Part shown: positions 23,641 through 37,096 of the stretch, piece after piece
How the letters are laid out: every line of letters starts with the position of its first letter
How positions within the stretch are numbered: position 1 is the stretch's first letter
NCBI RefSeq assembly: GCF_033568475.1
Contig: NC_133123.1
Location: 62,193,522 to 62,257,521, forward strand
Length of the DNA stretch: 64,000 nt
From: Henckelia pumila
Taxonomy: Eukaryota; Streptophyta; Magnoliopsida; Lamiales; Gesneriaceae
Direction: 5' to 3'
Position numbers and translations under genes: made by a program
Notes under the pieces: model-generated
What the model saw: the letters and a program-made list of their open reading frames with translations, nothing else
Databases searched by the model: none
What the model was told of the DNA's origin: nothing

Positions 23641-24440
23641 ACATACCTTAACCCATCTTCATCTCATGTTTATGCGAAAATGACATGAAGTCGCAGAGAT
23701 GACGCTGAAATATTAAATTTTTATTTCATTAAATGTATATGTATTTAAACACAAAATAAATTTTTATAATTAAAAAAATTAAAATTACACATAATTAATT
23801 TTTTTTTCAATTTTGTAATTTTTTAAATGATTTTTTAAAAAAAATGTAAGGAAGAGATGATCTTGACCATCTACAACGTCCAAATAATCTCATTTTCTAT
23901 TTTATATTTTTTAATATATCTTTCTATATTATTAATTTTATCTTTTAAATTATTTTTAATAATTTAAAACGATCAGATTAATCTGATCTCTGCTTTTTTA
24001 AAAAATATATTAAAAAAGAAATATGACAAACGAGCTTCACGGGGCTGAAGTATTCCTCGCGGTGAAAGCCCGCATGCACGTGGAGAAGACATCGTGCAAC
24101 TTTCTCGCCTCTTATTTGAATTGGGCGAAGAAACCCACTTCATTGCATAGGCTTCCTCGTCCATAAAAAAATGACCTAGAAGACTATCAATCAATCCAAA
24201 CCATCGGTTTTGTTTTGTTTTTCGTCAGTTTATATTTATATTCATCTCTAGATACAACCTTTTATCACCCCTTCCGCGGTACGTCACGCCTCGTGACCCC
24301 GCACCAAAGTTTTTACCATTCTCAATTAAGGTGACACCCGAAACCACACTTTGCCGTATTACGGGAATATAGAAGATTCACCCAAGAATGTTACATGCCG
24401 AAGAGTTGGGATTACAAAAAATAAGTAAATACAATGAAGG
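23641..24440. other. AT-rich intergenic DNA
   Basis: No gene or repeat recognised. Small ORFs (for example 23973-24194, minus) have no family resemblance. Confidence 0.5.
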
Positions 24441-24858
24441 AACAATGCATCAGTAAAACTCCATCCATGAATTATGGACCAAAAAAAAAGACCAATAGTC
24501 GAAGGAATGCATCAAATGCCCAGACTTGGGGGCAATGCAAAGGCAAAGTCCAAAAAAGACAAAACAGAAGGGAAAATAATGTGTATCAATAGTCAACAAA
24601 TGCCTGCCAATATCTGGTATCAAAATTTTCAACCAACTGCTAAACATATGTTACAATATTTTTTGGTAGTCACTGTAAATCATTCCGAGTGATTATGAAT
24701 ATCTAGTGTTTCAATCCCACTTTTGAAGTGCGTCTCTCTTCTTTGAAGTTTCCAACGCCTCCACTGCGCGAGAATGCAACGCTTTTAACCAACCCAAACA
24801 GAATCAAGAGGTATGTTGAGATGAGTTATTATGGCCGAATTGTTCTTTCGGATTGCTG
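24441..24858 (-). other. Probable 3' UTR of the UBC23-type gene
   Basis: Follows the stop codon on the minus strand. No coding potential in the gene's sense. The end is approximate. Confidence 0.4.
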
Positions 24859-27800
24859 CTATGACGGTAGGAGATGCTTGAATTCCTGACATTCAGCTCC
24901 AACTTTAGTCAATGCATCGAAAAGTTTTGGTACAACTTTAGCAAGCATTAGCTTGAAACCGACTGAATTCAAGTTAGAATTATTATCACTAGAAACAGAT
25001 CCGTCCTTTGTGAGTGAACCGATGAGGTGTCCTTTCATATATGTGTCACAGGCCTTGAGAATATAGTAACCGCGCTTCCTGAAGTGCTCAACAACCAGGC
25101 CTTCAAAATCCTGCAAAAAATCGTAGAAAATAAACACCTAACAAGGATGACTACAGATATTTAGTTATTTTGTCACAGTTCACGCTACAAAATGCACTAG
25201 CGAAACCATCCCATTAATAGGAACTTTCAAATATTTTTTGATGTAGAAGATGAGAAAATAATGGGATGATAATAGCAAAGAAATATTATATGCTAAAAGC
25301 TACACGTTTGTGGTTATTTACAACAGTTGATAAACAATAAACCGATCTTCAAAAGAGCTGTTCTCAAAATACTGATTTGGTTATTTTTCAGAACAGATCC
25401 ATGGTCTAATCCCTTCGGTCAAACATAACATTTGAACAACCATAGAAGCCAAAAGGTAAAAAATTTTGAGTAATCACCTTTGGGGGCTTTCGCATCAGAT
25501 ACATCATTGTCTTACAGTTCAGTAGAAATGTATTCTCATTGTAAGACAACGAATTTTTCTCCCCTTCAGCCGTCCCAACTTGTTTATCATATCCAGCCTC
25601 ATTGAAATATGGCTTGGAATTTAGTACAAGTCCCTGAAGAGAAACTAATACTTGAAGAATACTCGAGGTTGAAGGATGCCAGACCTCATTTCCTCTACCT
25701 GTCCAGGTATTCAGAAGACTGAGGCAAACTTTTCCCTCCTCATACAAATTTGGATTTATTCGCCACCCCCCAGAATGATAATACGCAGACTGCAAACATG
25801 AAAATTGGTTGCTCAATGTCACAGAGCAAAACCAGCAAAGATAAATTACAGGAGTTCAATGCAACATGGGGGCAAAGAATACAGATGCAAACAAAAAAGT
25901 ACAGCTTTCCAGCTTTAAATAAATAATGGATCAGTAAAGACAATGCATAGATTGCTTACAGGCGGAACATCAGGATATTCTGGTGGAAGGTGAAAATCAA
26001 AAAAGAAAAGGCCATCTTGGTAAGGCGTCCCATATGCTCCAACTATGACTGCCCTCAAAAGATCCATTCTATCTTCATAGACACGTACATATATCCCCTC
26101 TGTTTATCAATCTTTTAATTTTTAAGATAGCTCGTAAAATCATTTCCACATGATAACAAGAGTTTCTAAATGTTAAGAGCAATAGGAAACCAGCGGAAGC
26201 ATACCTGGTAGGTTATTTTGAAGAATATTCCAGTCTTGTTGCACTTTCTTGAGCCACTTCCTTGCAGCGCTATTCTGTAAATTGGATAACAGGGATCAGT
26301 TGACCATAAACCCTGATAGAACTAAGGAAGAACTATAAGTTGGTAAATAAAGGACAAAGAGAAGAAGCCAAGAAAAGCGAGGTTCAGATTTATCACATGC
26401 ATAATTTCTCAGTCTGATGCTGCATTATGAATAGCTTTCAAGCAATCGTTATGGTAATTGATTGAGAACTAACCTGCCCCTGTGCTCCAATAAAATAGTG
26501 GTCAAAAGAATCTGGGACAATATCAAAGCCTTTGAATAATGAAACATTTGATTCTGCCAATTTTAAGTGGCATAGGGTTTCAGCAACTTCTAATAAATCA
26601 GATGCCCGAGTATCATGCTCCTCATCCTTACTATCAATGCTTAGATTCGAATTTTTATCCTCTGTATCATTAAGTTTTGAGCTTGACCCATTGCAAGGAT
26701 CCTTATTCGAAGTCAATCCATCACACTGAAAATCATCATCACTTTTGATATTTAACTCCAGTGAATCAGAATCCTTTCGTCCCCTTGAAAATATTCCAGA
26801 GGCTAGTCTGGTCATGAAACCAAGTGCAGCCAGGGGAACTGAGAGCGCACCATTCTTTCCAGAATTTTCTGCAGCCAAGTTGCTATCTTCAATATCAGGT
26901 TTGACGTCACTAGAATTGTCCGACGTGGGATCCTGATACCATATGTGCAGTCCATTAATCGTATCAAAGAAATTTAGATAAATTTCAACATAAATAGAAA
27001 AACTAATGACCAACTAATGAATCATACACCTTAAGTTTGACGATCAAAAAATGCTAACAAAGGATATGGCAAATGGGAGAGATAAATGAAATTAGCCAAT
27101 GACAACGATTGAACTGCTCTAGCCACCATTTACCTCTTTGTCGTCTTCAATAGTCTCAATGTTATCGTCTTCAACAGTTTCCCAGCTGGCAGCATCATCG
27201 TCGCTAGCACCACTTGCAGCTGCAATAGACTCATCATCATCACGACCAACAACATATATTGCCTGGGGACCAACCTGATACATCATAGATTCAACTGTCA
27301 ATGAGGATTAAGAAAAAAAGATTAAATCAGTCCATGTCATATGAAAAAGCAAATCCATTGTTCTATTAATACAGTGCTATTAGTTATACAACCAATTATC
27401 TCGTACAAAAACATAAATTTTAGATGAAAGGCTGTGAGCAGATAATTATTTGGGGAACTAACATTCTCTCTTGAAGGTTCAAACAACTGCTGATGAAGCT
27501 TGAACTCTTTGCACAGACAAAAATAAAAGAATAGCAATTACCGAGTCAGCAAATGATATTCATATTTGTTGCAAAAATATGATAGTAATATTTACGACTT
27601 CTTAATCAAACTTGCACTCTTTGCACGGACAAAAACAAAAGAATAGCAATTACCCAGTCGGTAAATGATATTCATATTTGTTGCAAAAATATGATGCTCA
27701 TATCTACCAACTTCTTAATCATTGAAAATCAGTCAACAAAATAAAACAAATATAGATGAAACTATGACATCAGGAGTGAAACTAATGCTTTCAATCAATT

Positions 27801-29898
27801 GAAGAGTCAAATGACCAGAACAAGATCAAAAGTATAGTTTTTAACAAAGTGATGGTAATTCGAGGGCATGCAGAAAACTTACCGAGGATATCATTCCATC
27901 AGCCCATGTGACTTCTATGTCACCATCTTTCAGCCCAGTGATGTTCCCAACCCAAGAGAGATCCGAAAATTCAGAAGAAATGTCATGAGCAGATTCTATA
28001 TTATTACTTACATGATGCTTTCCCTCGTCATGCTTTGACTCATGTGAACTATTAAGTGCACTGTCTTCAACAGAATTTTTGGCAGGAAAAGTTACTGGTG
28101 AAAGCCGAACAACTACATCTCCATAACAATAATCATAGTCTGGATGGCCCTCCAGCTCATAAACACTTACCACTTCCTCTCTGTCAAATTCTCTGGGGTC
28201 CTCTGCCCTCATTACAGGCTTCAACCATCTGACACAAGATGTCCGTTCTTTTGCATTTACATTTTTAACAACCCCGACACGTCGGATTTCAGTGCCAGTG
28301 GCATCATCAGTGTCATCAGCAGCTTTCTCCACCACATACTGCTCAGCAACAAATTCATGATCCCCAGGACTATCAATGGGAATCAAAGATGTGGAATCCA
28401 TGCCCAATTTTATTGTTCCATCCTGCCATGCAACATCAACTTTTGTCTTGGTATTGACAACTAAAAGGGCTCTTTCAAAATTTTCTACCTTCTTTCGGGC
28501 TTTCTTGTCCTTCCTAACAACAACTTTACGAATCTTTTTACGATGAAGGGGCCAAGTTTCATGCACAGCTTCCTTTGAAGCTGTTACTGAACTGCATAAA
28601 CTGGATCCTACAAGAACACTTTCCTCTGATGATCTTATATTTTTGTTCAAGAAAGCCTCTGAATCATGCTGCATCAGATCACCATTCCCCACTAGATCCT
28701 CGGTAGTGGCCACTTCTGCATCAGACTCGTCACCCGTTTCAGCTGATTCCCGTTCATCTTTCACAAAATCCCGAGCTTCTGATTTTGTTGGTTCCTTGTC
28801 CAATAGTGTGAATGATGACTCTGCCGCCGATGGAAGTAGGCACCAATCACCCAACTGCCAAATTGTATGTGAAAAACAAGACAGTAGTTTTAAGTTCTTA
28901 GGACTCTGCTCTTCATCTGGAGTGCTATCAGAATCAGGCCCATACCCAGCAGAAGCAATCCAGTAAATGAACACTGATCCTACAGCTACTTTAGTCACTG
29001 TGCCTTCCAATCTATTAGCTTTCCACAATCCAGATAGCCACCTGGAATTTTTGAAAACTGACGATGAGCATGCCTTCACACGTTGGCCAGGATAATATGG
29101 AAAATGTCCATCTTCTAGGATGTTCTTTCCAACTTGTTTAAGGCGCAACGGGTCCGCATTCATGACCTTGCAGACAGAACCATCATCAAACAGAACAGTC
29201 ACATTATCAAAAACATCTTCAATTCTACCCAACCAGGGCCCAAGGACAACATGGTCGCCTACGGTGAATTCTCTAATGCGTTTCAGGTCCTTGGATGATT
29301 GATCTTTCAATACAGATCCATCATGTGTCAATAAATCAACATTAATACTGACACCAACCACAATCCCTATTTGACCGGTTGGATCTGAAGTAGCAGCAAC
29401 ATAATCACCTTGTAAAAATCCTCTATCGATGACTGTCACATCATTAGTACTTTCTTTTGTTTCAGTCTCATCCATCCAAAGCACTCTAACTTGGTCCACT
29501 GAGAGGATTCCGTGCTTAGAGTCATTATCACCAGATTTTCCAGTAGAATTTTCATCAGAATTTTTGTTTCTTTCCTCAAAACACTCCTCTTTATAGCCAG
29601 TTTCATCATCTTTTTCATCTTCATCCTCTTCTTCATCATCTGTTATGATGCTATCGGAATCTGAATCACCAGCAACTTCAGTCACAATACCAATCTTACT
29701 GTTAACTTTGCTACTCACAACATCTTGCCTGTAGACGTATGCAACATTCTGCAAGTTCCTGAGAACCTCGCCTGGTCTATTTGCACAGCTCAAGTCAGGA
29801 TCTCTATTTGATCCACACGTTGAATAACATTGTTTAATGGTGACGTCCTCTGTAGTAGTGATAGGTTGATTAAGATCAGAACTCCGCTGAGATTCCAT
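24859..29898 (-). CDS. UBC23: UBC23-type ubiquitin-conjugating enzyme (E2/E3 hybrid, UBE2O-like)
   Basis: Predicted to charge ubiquitin on a cysteine and pass it to substrates. Coding exons by minus-strand order: 29898-27883, 27274-27134, 26932-26474, 26274-26205, 26099-25960, 25789-25478, 25110-24859. All have GT-AG borders and compatible phases, giving 1129 residues. The UBC fold begins at about residue 873 (NSAARKWLKKVQQDWNIL). RVYEDRMDLLRAVIVGAYG, then NPNLYEEGKVCLSLLNTW, place the catalytic cysteine at about 964. The long N-terminal half has tandem SH3-like regions (VYRQDVVSS, GDYVAATSDPTGQIGIV, GDHVVLGPWLGRI) and acidic stretches. Length fits Arabidopsis UBC23 (about 1.1 kb of codons) better than PHO2/UBC24 (about 900), and I saw no miR399-like sites. 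I chose the ATG at 29898 because a splice acceptor (TTCATCAG) ends directly before it. Confidence 0.85.
27495..27720. repeat. Tandem duplication (about 112 bp x 2) in a UBC23 intron
   Basis: In the intron between 27883 and 27274. Both copies carry AAAGAATAGCAATTACC and ATGATATTCATATTTGTTGC in the same order. Confidence 0.75.
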
Positions 29899-31620
29899 CT
29901 GATGAACAATAAAGACATTCTTGAATGCATAAAATATGCAGCTGGTATAGACAGACGCCCATGATATATCCACATTCTCTATCTTTAATAGGCTGATAGA
30001 TATTCTATTTAACATCTCAATAAAGATACTTGGATCATGCCGCACTATTCCCATTCACAAAAAAAAAATCACGTAACGAAAATGTGGAAGATCGTTACCC
30101 TCCCGCCCTCCCTATTCAGGTTATTTCAAGAAATCGTCCATGATCATTAATGGAATCGCAACTGGCTCTACTGGACCAATTATACATAACCCAATCTCAT
30201 ATCCCAATACAAATTCAATTCCAAAAGCACTTATAGAAACTTCATGCATACGTCAGATAGCCTTTCTATATGATTGGAGAAAATTTCAGTACATTGAAGA
30301 GCACCAAGGCAAACTTCTTGACAAGGCAAGTTAGTAAAAGTGATAATCATACAACAAATCAGAAATATCAACGTGTACTCTGCGACATAACATTCAATTC
30401 CAAACGGGAACTTAATGCATACGTCAGATAGACTTTCTATATGATTGGAGAAAATCTTAGTCAATCGAGGGGCACCAAAGCAAACAACTTAACAAGGCAA
30501 GTTTGTAAAAGAGATACCATACAACAAGTCACAAATTTTAATGCGTACTCTGCGGCATAACACCAAAATTCAAATCAATAGTCTGAAAAGTAAGTAGAAT
30601 TAGCGGTGTTCCGTAACTCAGTCAAGACTAGAGAATAAGAAGCTAGTGAAAGTAAAAAGTTCTTAATCTTCAATAAATCTTCCAAATGTCAAGTCTTCAG
30701 GAACAATTATGAGATTACTATGCACAATGCAATTGTATTTGTGAGTAGCAGAGAATTCCCTCTTCTAAGGTTTCATTTGGGAGATGTGATTTGGAAGGGA
30801 AAGGAAATAAAATTTTAAAAAGTTGATTGTTTGGGAGTTTTTTAAAGGAAGGAAAAGAAAGGAAGGATGATTAAAATTTCCTCCATTTCAACCAAAAAAT
30901 TTTCCTGAGGAAACACAAACAAAAAAAATTTGATTTTAAATAAATTTAACTCATTTCCTTTCTTTTCTTTCTTCAACTCTCAAACAAAGAAATACGTCAT
31001 TTCTCTTCATTCCCTTTCCCTTACCTTCTTTTCTTTTCTCTTCTTTTCCCTTTCAACTTCCAAACTAAGCCTAAAATACAAACTCCTACAGGGACATGTA
31101 ACAACAGACTAAATTGAGTTCCTTAAGACCTCATCTTGAAAACCATGCTCCACTTTAACATTATTTACCATCCTCCCCATTGCGGAAGCTTCAATTGGTC
31201 ATTATGACAATGAAGCTAAAAATAATGAGAAATTGAAATTTAAGAATCCAGGTTATGCAAAAAGAAAAACTAAAGAAGCAATTAATAACGAAAAATCCAG
31301 AGACCCGTTCAAACCCGTCATCTTTTGAAAAACTCGTTCAGCTAAAGGATGAGTTAACAAATAAAATGCACAAAAAACAGATCAAACAACTATAATCTAC
31401 ATCAACTCGTCCGCCAAAATCCTACAAGACGTCGGAAACAAGTAAACGAATCACCAAATTCTTTTTTTAAAAAAAAATGCTCAGAAATACAAGGAATTCA
31501 ATCAAACGCAAATTGGAGGAATGTGAAGAATAATTATATCGATTACCTCAGAAATCGGAGAGCAAAAAGCGAGCTGAACACGGCAGCTGATTGAATGTGT
31601 GGCACTTCCCTCCGATTATA
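29899..31620 (-). other. 5' UTR exon and leader intron of the UBC23-type gene
   Basis: A non-coding first exon probably covers about 31620-31547, ending CTGAG before GTAATC. The leader intron then runs 31546-29899 and ends TTCATCAG directly before the ATG. The 31620 edge is a guess. The intron contains a tandem duplication (30212-30565). Confidence 0.6.
30212..30565. repeat. Tandem duplication (about 178 bp x 2) in the UBC23 leader intron
   Basis: Two adjacent copies sharing CATACGTCAGATAG and TATATGATTGGAGAAAAT in the same order, diverged by perhaps 10-15% by eye. Non-coding. Confidence 0.75.
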
Positions 31621-32768
31621 TTGATCCAGACAACAATACTAAATGCATATTGTTTAAAGGTCATTCATCGTATGACATTTACATAGTGGAGAAGCTCTTA
31701 TAGAGCCTACCATGGGCTTTTCTGTCATTACACTGTCGTAGAATTGTTTCGTAGGTCATCTCTTTTTTTCATTATTATTATTATTATTATCACGGAAATT
31801 AAAATGCTACAATCTCACCGACAAATTTTATGAGATATCTATTATTTGATCTGACATATGAAAAAATATTATTTTTTGTTATAAATATGAGACGAGTTGA
31901 TCCGTGAGATCATTTTTGTTATCGAACAATTACTATTTTTTGTTACAGTTTCGTGTTATGGAAGAAGAAATGATGTAATATAATTTAATGTACATCTATT
32001 ATTTATCTTATGTTTCAGTTTATCTAAATTTATGATATGGCGTGATAAATTTAAATATGTCTCAGTGTTCGTGTTTTCGTAACAATTTACCGTTCGCTTT
32101 TATGATATCTTATCATACCAATAATATATCTATTGCTTATATCATCTCTCGATCAAACAAGATACATGTGATACATCTCTCTCTTGCTTCAATCTATCAA
32201 CCAAATAATATTTTAAACTTAATTAGTTTTATTACTTTATTTCTTACTTGAAGAGTTGTGTATAGTCCCTCGAATCTTATTTAATTGAATATAATTTCCT
32301 ATATTTGGAAAAAAAAAATAATTCTTAAAATTTATATATACTAGTCTATAAAATACACCCCAGCGATTAAGTCAGAGCCATGAGAATATATTAAAACTGA
32401 TGGTATGAAAAAGGAATACATAAATGTTCTTTAGCTAATTATGACAACCAAGGCAGGCAAAATGCTTTTTCTTTAGAGTTGAGACATCGGGGATGGAAAA
32501 AGAACAACTTCCCAGTGAAATAATCCATTTGATGTTGAAGAAATCAAGTTATTTTATTTTTGAAATGAATCAAATTGCAAATTTAGAAGTAATGAAAAGT
32601 TCAAAAAATAATTAACATAAATTCTGAATAAAGGAGATTCTTTAAAGTTAAATGAAGCGATCCAACATCTTGAAGCTCGGTAAGATATACGTAACAAAAT
32701 GTCTTAGAAAAATTCAGTAGCCCCATCAAAGAGAATGGAAAATGGAACACCTTGCAAGAGAAAATTAA
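31621..32768. other. Intergenic DNA between the UBC23 promoter and RPN3 3' end
   Basis: AT-rich with an ATT microsatellite (31766-31790). Around 31800-31930 is a short repeat-like stretch containing GAGACGAGTTGATCCGTGAGA that resembles 45040-45400. RPN3's 3' UTR occupies the right end, with AATAAA on the minus strand near 32550. The 69-codon ORF at 32042 is not supported. Confidence 0.5.
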
Positions 32769-35700
32769 TCAGAATTCGTCATCATCCTCCTCGGCTATAT
32801 GTTTCGCAAGCTCTTGCTCCTGCTGATGTCTCTCTCTCCTCTTCTCCGCGCTTTCCTTTTCCTTGTGAGAATTAGGAGGGAATCGAAGAGCACGAACCGC
32901 CTCATTATGCATATTCAGGCAGAAAGCAATTCTGGAGTTGAAAGCAGCTTGAGGCTCGTTTGTAGAGTATATATCCCCTGTCTCCTTCGATACCATCCAT
33001 CCATTAGCATGGTCCAATGTGGCATCAATCGCACCATCTCGAATTGCTTTGGATACAATGCTTTCAGCATCAGCAACAGGATTTGGCGAATCCAATCTTA
33101 GCTTCTTAGCAACATCAACAAGTGAGATCTTGGAATATGAGATACTGATGTTGCGTAAACCAGTCCTGATAACATTGTGGCGTAGCCTGACTATTAGATT
33201 GTTAGTTCGATCAGAGCTGAAGGTGCTGGAGAACTTTTCAGCAACTGTTTTGAACAGCTCCAGATCTCCAATTCGAACGGCCTGAAACCCAAGCATAGAA
33301 TCCGTTGGTACCAAATGATTTGAGTTTAAAGATGCCAAATACCCCAAAAAATTCCTATCCTGGCCCAATAAGGTTTCAGGATTTGTTTATATAAACCTGA
33401 TTTCTACAAACGCAATTAAATGTGGAAAGCCTTCAATGGCTTCCTTATGAGAACAATTTCATATGGGTATAGATGGTATCTAACATTCTTCATGATTGTC
33501 GACAGTTACTATTTACTTTAAATAGATTCATACTCACATTTGTAAGCTCAAAGTAAGGCCTCAGAGCTTTTTCCATCCCTTTCTGCATAAAAACAGTTCT
33601 TTCTGGAATCTCTCCAAGCAGTAAACGGACAATTATAGCCCACTTGTTGCATTGAACTCGGAAACCAAGAGCAGAAGCAGGTGCTTTCCTAGAAGCTTGC
33701 AGGAGTGATTCTTTGGCATCGGTGTACTCCAACTGAATTGTCCTGATCTTTCCGAGGTAAAAGAGGTACCGACAGAACTGAAGAGAATACAGACAGAGTT
33801 AGAACAATCAGATGACATAGACGACAGTTATCCCTGGAACAGTAAAACGTTTTTGACACGTGTTAAGAGAGAATAACATCTAATAGAAATGCTGAATTTA
33901 CGGAGAGACAAAATCACTAAATTTACCACATTATGTGCGATGTTGATACAAGAACACCATGAAATAGCACAAACTAAGCATAAATGATAAAATTGTAATT
34001 TCACTTCGTTAAAACTCATCAACCCGAAGATATCTCTAGTACACAAAATATAGTTGTTTGAATCAGCCATTTACGAGATCCTTTTCCATTTCATATAGAT
34101 GTGATGTTAATCTGGTCTATCAATCTCTTTCTAAACTAACAGTTCAAGCACTTAATGTTCATTGACAACAATCTACGAGTCCCGGGTTATTTAAAGATGC
34201 AAATATTTTCCTGTACTGAATTTACAACATTCTAATATCCTCTTTATATCAATATTACATTCCACTCGATATTCGGCCTAAGTCAAACCAATTGTTTTAC
34301 TAAATGATCAATCATATTACAGAAAATATGGAAAGATTGAAAGAAACAATCCACATCTCATAATGAAAAGCATAAAATGATTGGAGCTGTGGTTCTAGAG
34401 TTGCCTGCTGATTTGAGTGAGCTTCGAAACGAGGCGCCTTTGATCTCAGTTTTTCAGCTTGATCATATAAGTTGTATTGGAGGTAATTCCTAAGTAACAG
34501 ATTCAGAAGAGTTTCCTGCACCATGCCATCACCATATCATCACTCACAAGAACACTACTACCCAAGCTAACAAATTTAATAGCTGATTCAACAACCACCA
34601 ACCTGACCCAACTCGTCATGTCGCAAAGTAGCAATTCGGTGCAGAGCAAGAAGGCTTCTGAAAAAATATGAAAATCTCTATCAGATATAACACCAATACA
34701 CCATCGGTTCATAATCAACACAGTTAAAGTTACAAACAAGAACATATATAGCATCCTGGTTCCTTGGTTTTCAAACCACGGTATCTGTGCATTAGAAAAG
34801 AGATAGGGTATCAAAGGCTATGCAACAAATTCAAACGAGTAAACATAGGCATACCCACGTATTTCAGCAAGATCACCAGTAAGTTCATAGCTTAGACTGT
34901 AGTAAAAGTAGAGCCTGGATGCTAGGACATCAACAGTTCGCCTGTTAAGATTCTTTAGGCGTGCAATGCTTGCAGAAGAACAAGCCTTGGCCTATTGTAT
35001 CAAAGAATCATCAATAGATTAACACACTCAAAACATAATCTAGTTATGGAAGCCTTGCACTAATTTAAATATACTACTATACCTCACTGTATCTTTTCTG
35101 ATCAATCAGAAATATCAAAACAAGTAAATAGCAATAAATCTCAATCTCTGGTAAGGAGTGTTTTACAGGAGCTTGAGCGCTAGATGTAGCGGAATCAACT
35201 TCCATATCATTTTCATCCTCCTACAACATTCAGCAAAACTTTATGAGTTATACGCAATATATCTTAACTCTTGTTATATTAGATGCCATTTAATCTGATG
35301 AGACAAACGACCTCAGAATAAAATGCCAACCGCTGCTCAAATCCATTTAGTTCACCAATTTTAAATGCATTTCATTTACTCATGGTATAAAAAAAGATGT
35401 CACCTTCTAAGTCAATTTAGAAACAAAACCCAGAAAAAGTGAAAAACACAACAGTATGTGGTTAAAAACTATGTCTCAGAGCAATGGTAAAAAGTAAAAA
35501 CAGAGTTGAACGTCCAAAATCAGATATACTACTGTTTCACAATATATCAATAAATTGTTGGGTGATTTATCCACCAACAAAATGAAGAAAAAGTTATATT
35601 TGAAATAATTTTAAAAGCTTATTTCCAAAATTTAAAAAACCTCTTTCTCACCTTGGGAAGGTAGGACGACAATCGTGAATGCACCTCTGATCCTGGCACT

Positions 35701-36638
35701 AGCACAAAATTGAGAAATGCAGATAGAACAGAAGTCGTGAGGTTCTTCCTCAGCTGAATTGTCAATCGAATGGCCCTTGCAATTCTTCGAACCTCCCGGG
35801 TGTATGCCCCAGTCTCAACCAAAGATGCTATGTCCTTCAAATCTAAAATAATCGGCCAGGAAAAAGAAGATCAAACTCATTTAAAAATTAAGATATAATT
35901 TACATTAAGCTCTCTAAAGATCGAACTCATTAAAAATTAAGATATAATTTACATTAAGCTCTCTAAATGTAATTGAGTGCTGTTAAGGTATAAAACTAAT
36001 GATTGTGCTGGCTCCATGAACTTGAGCTTTAGGGAGAAATCGCTTCAGGTTTTCAGCTTAGTACCAAAGACAGGATGAAAGATTCAAGACCAACTTACAC
36101 CTTCAACATAAGTTATAGAAGTGATAGCTAAAGCTTAAAACACAAATAGAATGAACGATGATGTTTCTTATTTGAAAGAATGAAGTAAAGCTAAGGTTCC
36201 AACCAAATTGAGCTTAAGTAGAATAATCCACTGAAAAATAATGAAGTCCCTTGGAGTGCGAAACTCCACATTTTATTAAGTTCAGTTTTTAAGCCCCTTA
36301 TCTCATGATGTTCTATGAATTTACTCTACACCTTAGATGTCAAGCTGGAGCTTTTGGCACAAACCATTCAACAACATTTCCACTATATTATAATACTTTA
36401 AAACCAAAGGGAATAAAAAGAAACACAATGAAACTCACTCTTCTTGTTTTATTCAACAAAGTCGAAGCTCCAAATACAGTTTAATTCAGTAAAATATCCA
36501 TTACAAAGACACAAACAAAGAACTCAAGTATTTTCACACAAATAAAAGACACATACGCTGGAGAGGTGAGGGAGAACTGGTGACAATTGAATTTGAAGGG
36601 GTGGGCCGCTGCTCCTTCATCTCGATATCTTGTGTCAT
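32769..36638 (-). CDS. RPN3: 26S proteasome non-ATPase regulatory subunit RPN3 (PSMD3 homolog)
   Basis: A PCI-domain subunit of the proteasome lid, needed to assemble the 19S particle. Coding exons in order: 36638-36557, 35842-35652, 35220-35083, 34991-34855, 34657-34603, 34515-34405, 33777-33538, 33281-32769. Phases agree throughout and give 488 residues, the usual plant RPN3 length. Start [10 protein letters not shown]. Hallmarks include [85 protein letters not shown], the PCI part [20 protein letters not shown] and [20 protein letters not shown], and an acidic EEDDDEF end. All introns are GT-AG except 34404-33778, which begins GC. A leader intron is likely: TTTCCCAG lies just before the ATG. 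Confidence 0.95.
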
Positions 36639-36896
36639 TTTCTTCGAATCTGGGAAATAAACGCAAAATTAGCCAACGGTTTTTTTGAACTAATTGACGC
36701 AGATCAGATTCTAAGTAAAATTAAAATAAAAAGTAGTTTTCGAAGTAAGATTTGATCAGTAACAAAGGGTGAATCTAGGGTTTCGACAGATTTAAAGTGA
36801 TGCATGCATTTAAACAATATCAGCAATTGCAAGAAATGAAACAGTCAATTCTGGTTCAGATATGCATCCGTAGAAGAAGATAAGCGGAATCTGTAC

Positions 36897-36990
36897 CTCG
36901 GATTCAACGACTTTCTGGAATCAATTTAAAACCCTAAATTGTTGGCTCGGTGATTTGGGGGGTCTTCTTCTCCAAGCAATCTGTAAAAAA
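36897..36990 (-). promoter_or_regulatory. RPN3 first non-coding exon and telo-box
   Basis: The minus strand has a donor (GAATCCGAG before GTACAG, junction near 36896/36897) that would pair with the acceptor just upstream of the RPN3 ATG. AAACCCTAA on the plus strand (36928-36936) is a telo-box, common near starts of plant housekeeping genes. Boundaries are approximate. Confidence 0.5.
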
Positions 36991-37096
36991 CAAGTTGGTC
37001 TGCTTTCCCAAGGCCTATGAATGGGTGCGGGACATTTTAGTAAAACGGTTATGTTTTCTTCTTTTTTTATTTAAAATAATAATTATATAATAATAA

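Noticed and set aside
23973-24194. 73-residue minus-strand ORF near the organelle-like block
   Set aside because: No recognisable motif and biased composition at its end. Not supported as a gene.
28144-28464. Plus-strand ORFs over the UBC23 and RPN3 exons (for example 28144, 28643, 33019)
   Set aside because: Shadows of real coding exons on the other strand.
29899-30054. Upstream ATG giving 52 extra residues on the UBC23-type protein
   Set aside because: The stretch lies before a clear splice acceptor that touches the next ATG, and its sequence reads like intron translation rather than conserved protein.
30055-31620. Possible miR399 target sites, which would have made the gene PHO2/UBC24
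   Set aside because: No stretch of the leader matches miR399 well. The two GCACCAA-type repeats (near 30300 and 30471) differ from it in most positions, and the protein length also favours UBC23.
24859-36638. An operon-like or functional cluster of ubiquitin-proteasome genes
   Set aside because: UBC23 and RPN3 each have their own leader exon, and the SKP1-like gene is on the other strand about 8 kb away behind repeats. Nothing shows shared control.
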